Source of the DNA: an uncultured Bacteroides sp. | Lineage (GTDB): Bacteria > Bacteroidota > Bacteroidia > Bacteroidales > Bacteroidaceae | NCBI RefSeq assembly: GCF_937912035.1 | Contig: NZ_CALDPF010000050.1 | Location: forward strand, 10,311 to 74,310 | Length of the DNA: 64,000 nt | Direction: 5' to 3' | Shown: positions 18,020 through 27,444 of the stretch, piece after piece | Layout of the letters: the number at the start of each line of letters is the position of its first letter | Position numbering within the stretch: the stretch's first letter is position 1 | The notes under the pieces: model-generated | Told to the model about the DNA's origin: nothing | The model's database searches: none | What the model saw: only the letters and a program-made list of their open reading frames with translations | Position numbers and translations under genes: made by a program

Positions 18020-19574
18020 CCAGAACAACAGGATACAATGTACCTCCAGGAGGAAAATCCGTAGAATCTACAGGGCGGAAATTTGTATAACGAGTTGGAT
18101 TGTCTGAACCTACACTCACTTCATAAGGCCCTAAATAAAGCTGGTCATCAGACCATGGTGTTTTTCCCTCACGATTATCTTCCTTACATCTATTCTTATA
18201 AATAAAATTCTTTTTACCAACTTTATGTATAGTTGCCCATGGCCCCATTATTGCATTATAAGCATTTGACATCGTTGAAGGAAGATAAACACGATTATTC
18301 TCTACAAGATTATCACCACCGTCATTATTATGAAAAGTAACTTCCTGACACAATTCATTATCATAAAGTACATTCTGTTTTGTACCAGGATCTTGAAATG
18401 AAAGGTGTCTAAGTCTGGATACACGACAGTTAGTTATAAGGTTTTTTGATCCACCTATAAAAAAGTATCCATGCCCTCCTCCACCTTTACAGAAAGATCT
18501 GTCCATTTCTGCATTTCGTATTGTATTATTATTACCAGTTACCCATATAGAATGAGATGCGTTATTTATTAATTTCACATTATCAACATAACAATTCTTT
18601 GAGCCTCGCATATTTACAGTCATAAAATCAGCATAAGCAGGTAATTCATCCTTACCCAAATTATCATCCTTAGGATAATTCTGTCCATCCTCATTCAACC
18701 AGCCACCTATAACTGTAACATTCCGTAGTCCTACATTAGTACCATTATACATACTAATCACACCGAATGTCTTTGGGGATATTTTGGGGTCAATTGTAAT
18801 TATAACACCATCACGACTTTCTCCAATCAATACTGCATTGTTATAAAGTCTGATTCCAGTATTCATGGTATAATTACCATTTTTCAATAATGCTACTACT
18901 TTTTCATATTTATTATTCTCAAAATAAGCTTTAATTTCATTGAAGTTTGTACCAGGTTCAAACACCTTTGTTACCTCCTTAAGTTGATCTTCAAGATGCG
19001 GAATTCCACCTTGCTTACCGGCCTGTCTCCATATCTGCATTTGAGCGTTATATTTATAATTCTCAGAGAACTTAGATTCGTCAAAAGTGACTTCCGGGTC
19101 ACCTACCTGATATTTTGTTTCTTTACGTTTATATTTAGGCTGTTTCAGAACAAATTCCTTTTTACCATTTGAAAATCCATCGTATATAAACGACGTTATA
19201 GTTGCTTCACGATCATCATAAAAATTAAACTCGGTATTCACTTGAACTTCTATAGGAGTCTCAGGACATGCCTTTCCGTTTTTGGAATTTAAAGTGACCC
19301 AGGATCTATTAGAAGAAATGCGCCACTCTCTATTAGAATAGATTTTTATTGTTCTCGAACCACCTCTAGCTTCAATATTATCTTCCCAACCTTCTATTTT
19401 AAACACCCAATCCTCTATAGGCTTTGTTTCTTCTTCCTCTTCTGGAATATCATCTTTCTTTATTTCATCACTACAGCTACAAAAAAATAATGTCATAAAT
19501 AATACCCCCAATGACATTATACACAAACTGAATCTGTGATTAAATTCTAATATGTTTTTTGTTTTCATGGTCAT
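18015..19574 (-). CDS. Lipoprotein with BACON domain and right-handed beta-helix; candidate polysaccharide depolymerase
   Basis: A 519-residue outer-membrane lipoprotein. The signal ends in a lipobox at Cys34 (LFFCSCSDE) and is followed by an acidic stretch, typical of surface-exposed Bacteroides lipoproteins. Residues about 55-150 match a BACON domain (WRISSNRSWVTL..., ending in FVLKQPK). From about residue 215 to 480 there are repeated N-rich turns such as NGNYTMN, GTNVGLRNVTVIGG, GNNNTIRNAEMDRS, SKNLITNCRVSRL and GDNLVENNRVYLP. This is the pattern of a right-handed parallel beta-helix, the fold of many polysaccharide lyases and of some endo-acting hydrolases, including GH82 iota-carrageenases. 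I do not recognise the family. As the only protein in the PUL that could cleave a polymer internally at the surface, it is the best candidate for the depolymerase. Confidence 0.75.
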   Translation of the reverse strand: MTMKTKNILEFNHRFSLCIMSLGVLFMTLFFCSCSDEIKKDDIPEEEEETKPIEDWVFKIEGWEDNIEARGGSRTIKIYSNREWRISSNRSWVTLNSKNGKACPETPIEVQVNTEFNFYDDREATITSFIYDGFSNGKKEFVLKQPKYKRKETKYQVGDPEVTFDESKFSENYKYNAQMQIWRQAGKQGGIPHLEDQLKEVTKVFEPGTNFNEIKAYFENNKYEKVVALLKNGNYTMNTGIRLYNNAVLIGESRDGVIITIDPKISPKTFGVISMYNGTNVGLRNVTVIGGWLNEDGQNYPKDDNLGKDELPAYADFMTVNMRGSKNCYVDNVKLINNASHSIWVTGNNNTIRNAEMDRSFCKGGGGHGYFFIGGSKNLITNCRVSRLRHLSFQDPGTKQNVLYDNELCQEVTFHNNDGGDNLVENNRVYLPSTMSNAYNAIMGPWATIHKVGKKNFIYKNRCKEDNREGKTPWSDDQLYLGPYEVSVGSDNPTRYTNFRPVDSTDFPPGGTLYPVVLE

Positions 19575-19604
19575 TTATATTTAATTGTAAGAATATTTAT
19601 TTTA

Positions 19605-21017
19605 TTATTCAGTAATGAATGAAGATACAGGTAAACCGTTAGTTCCCCAAAGACTTCCTTCAACATAATTTTTATATCCATAACGAACTATTACCGGTTC
19701 CTTCACATTTTCGCTATATACCTCAACTAATTTTCTATTAACAATACGAGCCTTGGCAGTATAAAAAACACTATCTCTACCAGCTATTTCAAAATCACGT
19801 AATGGTTTATACTTTGATGTAAGGCCTAGAGGAGCTCTTTCAAATGAAAGAATTATTCGATTACCTTTTATTTCATGTGAAATATATCTTGGAGATTCTC
19901 CAATTATACCTTTAATATTATAAGTCTTGGACAATGCCAAATAAGCCAATCTGTTTCCAACTTCCATCTTTTGTGATGGATGAATACAGGTTTCATTGCC
20001 AATATCCAACGTAACTACCATTGCTACATTAGGTATATTCTTCTCACAATTATACTGCGCCTCTCTTAATTTAGCTGTGCCAATAGAATCTTTATTTTCA
20101 TAACAATGCGGTGCTATCTGTACATAATAAAACGGAAGTTCAACATTGTTAAGTTGTGTACGCCAATCATTTACAAACGTTTTAAACAAAGATTCATATT
20201 GAGAAGGATTATCTCTATTTGATTCACCCTGATACCATATAACACCTTTGAAGGAAAATTTCTTTATAGGATTAATCATCCCATTATAAAGCATTGATGC
20301 AGCCCATTGCGGTTTATCCACTTTTGAGTCATCCCTCAAATGATTAAGAGAAATCTCAGGATATGTTTTCAACGTTTCCGTAGTCATCCATGACTGTATT
20401 TTTGACCCACCCCAACTTGAATTGACAAGTCCTATAGGAATGTTCAACGTTCTATACAGCTGAAGACCAAAAAAGTATGCTGTAGCACTAAAATCCGAAA
20501 CATTTTCCGGAGTATTCACATTCCATTTTCCCTGACAATCATCTAAAGCCTTTTTTGAAGGATTTTTACTAACACTAAAAAGTCGTATCGGTGTATCAGG
20601 TCTTGCGTTTACTATCGTTTCTGTTGAATTTTCAACAGGTTGTCCTGAAAAGCCCTTAATAGGCATTTCCATATTTGACTGTCCTGAACACAACCAGACC
20701 TCACCTAAATAAATATCTGATAACTTATGAATATTACCATCATTAAATTTAATATTATAAGGTCCACCAGCATCGCCAGTCTCTACTGTAAGTTCCCAAT
20801 ATCCACTTGAATTTATTTGAGCTTTATAAACTTTTGAATTCCATGAGGTAAACACTTCTATAAATTCTTTACTGTCACTATACCCCCATAATTTTACATT
20901 ACTATTTCGTTGCAAAACCATGTGATCCGATATTATTGACGGCAAAATAACTTTTGCATTCAAAGAAATAATCATCAATAACGATAACAATAGATATAAT
21001 ATTCTTTTATAAACCAT
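19605..21017 (-). CDS. Sialate O-acetylesterase-like SGNH esterase (SASA domain)
   Basis: Exported 470-residue enzyme. After a signal peptide (about 1-21) comes a beta-sandwich (SDHMVLQRNSNVKLWGYSDSKE) and then the SGNH domain with the block I motif WLCSGQSNMEMP. WYQGESNRDNPSQY and a late HPSQK histidine follow. This matches the sialate 9-O-acetylesterase/SASA family, whose bacterial members deacetylate several sugars and not only sialic acid. No sialidase is visible here, so the real substrate is probably an acetyl group on the PUL's own glycan. It is the first enzyme gene after the transporter block, separated from it by 470 bp with a terminator hairpin. Confidence 0.85.
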   Translation of the reverse strand: MVYKRILYLLLSLLMIISLNAKVILPSIISDHMVLQRNSNVKLWGYSDSKEFIEVFTSWNSKVYKAQINSSGYWELTVETGDAGGPYNIKFNDGNIHKLSDIYLGEVWLCSGQSNMEMPIKGFSGQPVENSTETIVNARPDTPIRLFSVSKNPSKKALDDCQGKWNVNTPENVSDFSATAYFFGLQLYRTLNIPIGLVNSSWGGSKIQSWMTTETLKTYPEISLNHLRDDSKVDKPQWAASMLYNGMINPIKKFSFKGVIWYQGESNRDNPSQYESLFKTFVNDWRTQLNNVELPFYYVQIAPHCYENKDSIGTAKLREAQYNCEKNIPNVAMVVTLDIGNETCIHPSQKMEVGNRLAYLALSKTYNIKGIIGESPRYISHEIKGNRIILSFERAPLGLTSKYKPLRDFEIAGRDSVFYTAKARIVNRKLVEVYSENVKEPVIVRYGYKNYVEGSLWGTNGLPVSSFITE

Positions 21018-21487
21018 ACACAGAAACTTCTAATTTTAAATATCATCCTTTCCATTTATTTTATTTACTTACATAATTTATTCAATTATGCTCATAATAT
21101 TCGAACTGCGTAGTAAACTTTAAATTTCTATATTAAAAGCTTAGTATTTAAAATCATACGCTCCGAACTACTAATAAATTATATCAGTATTATCCAACTA
21201 ACCTTTTAACAACACCAGTAATTTATAACAGACGTTACCATAATTATCATCTTTCTTAAAAACAATATTTTACGTAAATGTTATAACCAATTATATAAAA
21301 TCAGATATAATCAAAATATATTTTTATGATTATGGCATCAAAACAATAATAGACTATTAAAAAAAGTAATAATTTATCAACAAACAAAATACTGATTAAA
21401 TTAAATAAAGTCTATAGAAAGAGAAATCTGAGGATAAAAATCTCAGTTTCTCTTTCTTCTCTATATAAAACCTATCTAAAACTTTAA
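21018..21487. other. 470-bp intergenic gap between transporter and enzyme blocks
   Basis: Very AT-rich, with no open frame of useful length on either strand. It contains the hairpin at 21416-21457, which looks like the terminator of the SusC/SusD transcript. The promoter of the downstream enzyme operon must lie between about 21020 and 21400, but I found no convincing TTTG/TAnnTTTG pair on the minus strand, so an ECF-type or weak promoter is possible. Confidence 0.6.
21416..21457 (-). terminator. Hairpin downstream of the tandem SusC/SusD operon
   Basis: Arms at 21416-21432 and 21442-21457 pair over 16 bp with one bulged T and a 9-nt loop. It starts about 30 bp beyond the stop codon of the DUF1735 lipoprotein gene. 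The T-rich tract after the stem on the minus strand is weak (TCTATAGACTTTATTTAA), so termination may be partial. Confidence 0.65.
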
Positions 21488-22459
21488 CTACTTATAGTTT
21501 TCTGGATCTTCATCTCTCCATTCTTTGACTCCATCCCTTATTCTGTTACGAAAAACAAGAGTATCATTGGCTACAATATAACTGCCATCCCCATTGGTAA
21601 TCTTGTAATTAAGGAACATTTTACGATCCTGAAGCAGTTTGGGATTATTATATTTACATTCACCTACACTCTGTATCGAATATCCAACGCCCTCAGGCGC
21701 TAACAAATCGATAGTATTGTCTTCCTTTAATTTTATATTCATTTTGTAATCAATATTATTGGCAGCCATACTTGACATAACACTATTCGGGGCAGATGTT
21801 ACAAGTGTATTTATGTAATTATCATCCATAGGTATTTTAAACGCAATCTTCTTTCTCTCAGTTTCCTCTCCTTGAGCATTATAATAAACATATTCTCCAT
21901 AGTTATAATAATAACCGAAAAGTTTACACTCATATTTTACACCTATTACAGTATATTCCTTTCCAGCCATTAGAGAATCTGCATCTGCTCTAATTATCCT
22001 AATTGGCAAGACATACTTGGGACTTATAGTTTCTGTATAATTTTTTAGGAATCCATCCTGCATTTCAACAGAAACAATACCGGCATACCTTCCTTTATCA
22101 ATAGTCATTTTCTCATAATTACTTAAAGAATACCATTCTGAAGGTAGCAATTCAAGACTCTCTAATTTGGCTGTTGAATTCTTTATGTGATCAAACTTAG
22201 ACGTTTTCATTTTATCAAGTATAGTTTCATCAATTATACTCGGATCTATTTCAAAATAGACTTCACGTTTTTTATCATTTGACATTACACCTCCTAAAAC
22301 AGCACCAAAATCGAATTTATTACGTTCACCGATTATAAAACTACGCACATCAACCTGATGAGTAAAATAAATACCGGAATAATCATAATCCTTAATATAA
22401 TCTTCATAACATGATGTACAACACACCAATACAGATAAAATCAATAATAATTTCTTCAT
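21488..22459 (-). CDS. DUF1735 surface glycan-binding lipoprotein
   Basis: A lipoprotein in the position of a surface glycan-binding protein after a SusC/SusD pair. The open frame extends to 22594, but those extra codons overlap the SusD gene and have no signal. The ATG at 22457-22459 starts MKKLLLILSVLVCCTSC with the lipobox cysteine; another ATG lies two codons earlier. The N-terminal half matches DUF1735: YFTHQVDVRSFIIGE, FGAVLGGVMSN, LELLPSEWYSLSN and YVLPIRII. The C-terminal half (about 190-320) is a beta-rich DUF4361-type or unassigned domain ending near DEDPENYK. The gap to the SusD stop is 7-13 bp, so it is translationally linked. It probably holds the glycan at the cell surface for SusC/SusD. 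Confidence 0.85.
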   Translation of the reverse strand: MKKLLLILSVLVCCTSCYEDYIKDYDYSGIYFTHQVDVRSFIIGERNKFDFGAVLGGVMSNDKKREVYFEIDPSIIDETILDKMKTSKFDHIKNSTAKLESLELLPSEWYSLSNYEKMTIDKGRYAGIVSVEMQDGFLKNYTETISPKYVLPIRIIRADADSLMAGKEYTVIGVKYECKLFGYYYNYGEYVYYNAQGEETERKKIAFKIPMDDNYINTLVTSAPNSVMSSMAANNIDYKMNIKLKEDNTIDLLAPEGVGYSIQSVGECKYNNPKLLQDRKMFLNYKITNGDGSYIVANDTLVFRNRIRDGVKEWRDEDPENYK

Positions 22460-22472
22460 ACTCATAATATAA

Positions 22473-24287
22473 TTATTTAGACCAAGTATTCCAACCTTCA
22501 TTTTGTTCAAGATTATCATCTTTAAGAATATCACCATAAGGTATCGGAATAAACAAAGATGGAAATTCCCTATTTTCAACTTCCTGTACCTCATATATAA
22601 ATGTTCCGTCGGTTTTCTTTGTTACATTAATTTTATGTACAGGTTTATTTATTTCATTTACATTAGTAGCCCAACGGCGTATATCGAAGAAACGCTGTCC
22701 TTCAAAACAAAACTCAATACGCCTCTCGTTATGTACAAGTTCACGAAAAGTTTCATAATCTTCGGCAGCTTCTTCAAGATAAGGGTCTGAATCAGCAAAA
22801 ATGGCCTTATTATCATAAGTCTTACGGCTTCGAAGATATTTCAATGCATCTTTAGGTGATATCCCGAAAAATGTACTGTTAGGATCTTTTGTATATTCAT
22901 TTGCCGCCTCAGCAAAAGCAAGGACCATGTGTTCCCATCTGTAATAATGTTTCACATGTGGACCTTTATAAACATTTGCAGCACTCCAATCAAGATCAGG
23001 ATAAACCATTTTTCTTATGTGGTATCCTGTACGGCTTACTTTTGCCAAACCCGGTGAATCCTTCCCCCATTCACCGGAAGTCTCATCAAACCATGTTTCA
23101 AAAGTGTAGTCATGTTTATTTGTCGATCCAGGATAAAATATAACTGAATAGAAACGAGGGTCCCTGTTTGCATAAGGATTATTTGAATCATAAAGTTTTT
23201 GTCCCTCTGGATGCTCCTTTGGATACCCGTTACTCATAGGAAAAGCATCTACTAAATCATGAGTAGCCCCTAATACTCCATCTCCTCTAAATCCTACAGG
23301 ATAGAACTCTTTTTCATGACTGTCATTAGTATCTGTATTACCATCCCTGCGACTTACAAATATACCATTGGGAGAACATGCATCAAACCAATTCAACCTA
23401 TTACTCCAAACGAAACCGCCGGACACATTATCTGTATTCAATTTAAAATCCATCACTTCCTTTGCATATTCAGCCGCTTTTTTCCACCGCTCCATATCTC
23501 CATTAGGATTAAATAATGGACTAGCGTATGTAAGATACATATCAGCTAAAATAGCTCTCGTTGTAATACCGTCTATCCTTCCCCAATTACAACCTCCCAA
23601 TATACCCTGATATGTTCGTAATTCTTCATCTGTATACAAAAAATCCCTATGCGCCAAAGGTAATAAGGCATAAGCAGCTTCACAGTCTGACAAAATCTGT
23701 TCAACACATTTATCATAACTTGAGCGCGTATAATAAATCTGTTCGGAATCTACTGTCACCTTTTCTGTAATGATAGGTGTACCAAGCATTTCTCCTGATT
23801 TTATACCTCTTCCACCGTAAGTTTTAAGTAATCTCCATTCCATAAATGCACGAAGACCATACGCCTCTCCCTGCAATCTTTTCTTAAATGCTTCATCAAG
23901 TTTTGGGTCCAAATAATATTTGTTATTCAACCCCATATTATCATCAAGGAATATATTAAGATTAGCAATAGCTTTATATGAAGAACTCCATATTCCTGAA
24001 AAGGGATCCTGTGAATTATTACTTCTACCAGTTGCAAATTTTACAACTTGGTCATTTACACTTGTCAAGACAGCATCATCAGTAGTACAATCCAAACGAT
24101 TACCTTCTATAGTTCTATAGTTCCTTGGTATTTGTTCGTACGCATAGCCGACTAGCCCACTTACGTAATTTTGAAATTTTTCCATTTCTTCATCATCCAC
24201 CTGACCGTATGGATACGGATCAAGCAAAGAATCACATCCGGATAAAATCACAGAAAATATTATTGCAAAAGATAATTTATTTCTCAT
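22473..24287 (-). CDS. SusD-family glycan-binding lipoprotein, pair 2
   Basis: A 604-residue SusD homologue. The signal peptide ends in the lipobox ILSGC (Cys18), followed by DSLLDPYPYG. The N-terminal TPR region contains FRAFMEWRLLKTYGG-like sequence (GLRAFMEWRLLKTYGG), typical of SusD_RagB proteins. The C-terminal signature is RRIEFCFEGQRFFDIRRWATN. It forms the lid of the TonB-dependent transporter encoded 11 bp upstream. It is diverged from the SusD of pair 1, so the two pairs probably import different oligosaccharides. Confidence 0.95.
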   Translation of the reverse strand: MRNKLSFAIIFSVILSGCDSLLDPYPYGQVDDEEMEKFQNYVSGLVGYAYEQIPRNYRTIEGNRLDCTTDDAVLTSVNDQVVKFATGRSNNSQDPFSGIWSSSYKAIANLNIFLDDNMGLNNKYYLDPKLDEAFKKRLQGEAYGLRAFMEWRLLKTYGGRGIKSGEMLGTPIITEKVTVDSEQIYYTRSSYDKCVEQILSDCEAAYALLPLAHRDFLYTDEELRTYQGILGGCNWGRIDGITTRAILADMYLTYASPLFNPNGDMERWKKAAEYAKEVMDFKLNTDNVSGGFVWSNRLNWFDACSPNGIFVSRRDGNTDTNDSHEKEFYPVGFRGDGVLGATHDLVDAFPMSNGYPKEHPEGQKLYDSNNPYANRDPRFYSVIFYPGSTNKHDYTFETWFDETSGEWGKDSPGLAKVSRTGYHIRKMVYPDLDWSAANVYKGPHVKHYYRWEHMVLAFAEAANEYTKDPNSTFFGISPKDALKYLRSRKTYDNKAIFADSDPYLEEAAEDYETFRELVHNERRIEFCFEGQRFFDIRRWATNVNEINKPVHKINVTKKTDGTFIYEVQEVENREFPSLFIPIPYGDILKDDNLEQNEGWNTWSK

Positions 24288-24298
24288 ATTTTTTTATT

Positions 24299-27200
24299 TT
24301 AAAATGTAAATTTCAAACCACCTGTATAAGTTGAATACAAAGGATATACATCTATTCCAGATGACATAGATTCAGGATCTGTATCCTTTATTCCGGAAAT
24401 AGTTAGCAAATTTGCACCACGAACAAAAACTCGAATACCTCCTATCCCCCATTTATCGCATATTCTTGAAGGAATATTATATGCAAGTTCAACATTCTGT
24501 AGTTTAAAATAACTCATATTACGCAACCAGAAAGAAGAATCCTGAAAATTATGCTCAACTTTATAATAAGTCAAACGTGGATATTCACCTCCAATATTGT
24601 CTCTTACCCATGTTGAGTAATTGTTTTCACCGCTTCCACCTCTATAATAAGAGCTTGGTAATAGTCCTTCTCTTCCGGCTACTCCTGTTCCGACTGCTGT
24701 TAATTCTAATCCTTTATACTCTAAATTAATGTTGATTGCATAATTGAGTTTAGGAGTTGAATTACCTATACAAGCCTTATCATTATTATTTATTACTCCA
24801 TCACCATTCATATCCTTATATTTCAGATCTCCTGCCTTCAAATCAGTAGAGAATGAAGATTTTACAGGATCATTCAACGCTTCTTCATCAGAGGCATACT
24901 TACCTGTACAAATCAGACCGTAAATATCACCGGTAGCTTTACCTGATTTTGAACGATACCATTTCTCGTTTTCAGGATAATTGGGCTCGTCGAGTTTAAG
25001 ATACAAAGCATTATTACGTAAAAGATTTAATCCTATTCTATAATTTAAATCACCTATTTTATCTTTATATGAAGCCATAATCTCTACCCCATGAAATCTC
25101 GTTTTTGAGAAATTCTGATATGGTAAGACCTTGAAACCCAAATAGCTTGGATAATAATTAGACGGTTGTATAATCTGACCTTTTCTTGTTCTGTTATAAT
25201 AAGACACATCAACATGTAACCTTTTATCAAACATCATAACTTCTCCACCCACAGTAAATTCATCCATATAAATCCAATCAAGATTAGGATTTCCAAGTGT
25301 GGTATATTGTGTAGAACTTGTAGAAGAAGTATTATTTCCTATCCAGTCTGACGAAGGACCTCCTGGATATCCAAAGGCATCAGCGCCATCGCTCTTCCAG
25401 TTTGATTCATATTTATATGTCGTACGATATGTAACGTCACCAACTCGTCCTATTTGGGCACGTAGTTTCAAGAAATCTACAACTTCACATTTTTTCATAA
25501 ATTTCTCGTCAGAAAGTATCCATGCAGCCCCAAATGTAGGAAACATCTTATACCTATTCTTAGGAGCATAATAATTAGAACCGACGTAGTTTACAACTCC
25601 CTGGAAAATATATTTATCCTTAAGTATATACGATAAATCAAATATTCCGTTGGCCTGACGTATTGGTTCTTTATAACCTTCACGGACCCAATTACTCAGA
25701 TTCATTGTAAGACCGGTTTTTAACTGATGATTTCCAAATGTTCTGTCATAAGAAAGACGTTCATACGCAGTATATTTAACACTATAATATTGATGTAACT
25801 TACTTTCACCTGAAGCAAGAGTCTCCCCCCTCACCTTTTCTGTATCATATCCATTTTCTGCTTCCGGATTAGGAATAATATAATAAGCCGCATATTGTTC
25901 ACTTTTTCCTACACGTGTAAGATAAGAACCGTTGAATCCTATATACGAAGTAGATTTCAAGCCCTTGATCAAATGCCCAAAATCTATATCAAGCGAAACA
26001 TTACCAATACCTGAACGATTAATTTCAGAATAATATCCACATCCTTCAATTCCTCCTATTGGATTATTAGGGTATGTCTTAGATATGGCATACATTGGCC
26101 TGCCAGTAGCATCACTAAAACCGATATGAACAGGATATGCGACAGGACTATTATTATTCACATGAGATATCAATGAGGTAAACTCATTTATATCTTCAGT
26201 GGAACCATAATTTGGAGAATGTCTGATACTTATATTTCCGGCAAAATCAAACCGTATTTTCATTATATCATTGAGCCTTACATCAAGATTTGTTCTAACA
26301 TTAAGTCTATTGTAATCAGCCTTTCTGCCCAATTTGTAGATATCACCTTCACCGGTATATCCTATATAAGCAGCATACTGTACATTCCTGTTTCCTCCAA
26401 TGGAAGAGACATTCGCTCTCTGATAAGAGCGTGTGTTTTTAAACATCATATCACGCCAATTTACATTAGGATATAATGGGTTATAAGGGTCGTTTAATGC
26501 ATACTGTGATATAGCTTCATCGCTATACAACGGTTCAAGTCCACTATTAACTCTTGCCATATTATTTAGTCTTGCATAATCTACCCCATTTGTGTATTCT
26601 GGGAAACGATCCACAACACTGATACCACCTTCTAAGTTAACACTGATTCTTCTATCGTTAACTTTTCCTCGTTTTGTTCTGATATACATTATAGCCTGTG
26701 CGGCTGGTCCATAAAGAGACCTCGTTACAGGATCTTTCACCAACGTAACACTCTCAATTTCTTCCGGATCAAGAGGCATTTCCGTTATGTCAACCTGAAT
26801 GTCATCAATAACATAGACCACACCCTGTCCACGTGAATATTCATCCACTTTCGAAGTGATACCATTGGTAGCATTCATCTCCTCAGCATGCAAGCCAGGT
26901 TGTCCATCTTTCTCGGATGAAGTATATCCAGACAAAAGACCTGTCATGGCGTTGCGCAAATCCGATGTCGGATATTTAGACAAATCATTTCCTGTAAGAG
27001 TAGAAAGATTGTCTGTTGCATAACGACTGTATGTAGAACTGTATGGTATACTGACAACATCATCAGAAGACTTAAGAAAAGCTGCTTCACTTAATACTAT
27101 ATTACCTCTAATCGCAAGATTTGAGACTATGCCTGAATATTTCTCATACCCCAACATACTGACTGACACAACAGCCGAAGGTTTTGAAACGAATGTCAAT

Positions 27201-27427
27201 TCCCCGTTTACATCTGTAGTTGCATGTATTAATCCTTCACCTACTACTACAGATGCACCAGGAATTGCTTCACCTTTCTCATCCGTAACCTTTATTGTTA
27301 CAGATATCTGGTTATTAACTTTTGATTGTTTTTGTGCCTCTACTTTTGTAGACATCAAAGTTATAAACAGCACAAATATGCAGAAAGCAATTTTATCCAC
27401 ACTTCTTAATATATTTCTAGTATTCAT
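24299..27427 (-). CDS. SusC-family TonB-dependent transporter, pair 2 (no STN domain)
   Basis: A 1042-residue outer-membrane beta-barrel importer. After the signal peptide (about 1-31) there is a carboxypeptidase-regulatory-like domain (TIKVTDEKGEAIPGASVVV..., about 40-115), a plug domain (about 130-255) and the barrel ending in TGGLKFTF with terminal phenylalanine. It lacks an N-terminal STN signalling domain, unlike the SusC of pair 1, so it should not itself signal to the FecR protein. The plug lacks the usual RG(A)..I.G.NKPL..VDG phrase in standard form, reading YVIDDIQVD instead. It is directly followed by its SusD partner. Confidence 0.95.
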   Translation of the reverse strand: MNTRNILRSVDKIAFCIFVLFITLMSTKVEAQKQSKVNNQISVTIKVTDEKGEAIPGASVVVGEGLIHATTDVNGELTFVSKPSAVVSVSMLGYEKYSGIVSNLAIRGNIVLSEAAFLKSSDDVVSIPYSSTYSRYATDNLSTLTGNDLSKYPTSDLRNAMTGLLSGYTSSEKDGQPGLHAEEMNATNGITSKVDEYSRGQGVVYVIDDIQVDITEMPLDPEEIESVTLVKDPVTRSLYGPAAQAIMYIRTKRGKVNDRRISVNLEGGISVVDRFPEYTNGVDYARLNNMARVNSGLEPLYSDEAISQYALNDPYNPLYPNVNWRDMMFKNTRSYQRANVSSIGGNRNVQYAAYIGYTGEGDIYKLGRKADYNRLNVRTNLDVRLNDIMKIRFDFAGNISIRHSPNYGSTEDINEFTSLISHVNNNSPVAYPVHIGFSDATGRPMYAISKTYPNNPIGGIEGCGYYSEINRSGIGNVSLDIDFGHLIKGLKSTSYIGFNGSYLTRVGKSEQYAAYYIIPNPEAENGYDTEKVRGETLASGESKLHQYYSVKYTAYERLSYDRTFGNHQLKTGLTMNLSNWVREGYKEPIRQANGIFDLSYILKDKYIFQGVVNYVGSNYYAPKNRYKMFPTFGAAWILSDEKFMKKCEVVDFLKLRAQIGRVGDVTYRTTYKYESNWKSDGADAFGYPGGPSSDWIGNNTSSTSSTQYTTLGNPNLDWIYMDEFTVGGEVMMFDKRLHVDVSYYNRTRKGQIIQPSNYYPSYLGFKVLPYQNFSKTRFHGVEIMASYKDKIGDLNYRIGLNLLRNNALYLKLDEPNYPENEKWYRSKSGKATGDIYGLICTGKYASDEEALNDPVKSSFSTDLKAGDLKYKDMNGDGVINNNDKACIGNSTPKLNYAININLEYKGLELTAVGTGVAGREGLLPSSYYRGGSGENNYSTWVRDNIGGEYPRLTYYKVEHNFQDSSFWLRNMSYFKLQNVELAYNIPSRICDKWGIGGIRVFVRGANLLTISGIKDTDPESMSSGIDVYPLYSTYTGGLKFTF

Positions 27428-27444
27428 ATATTATATTATTTTAA

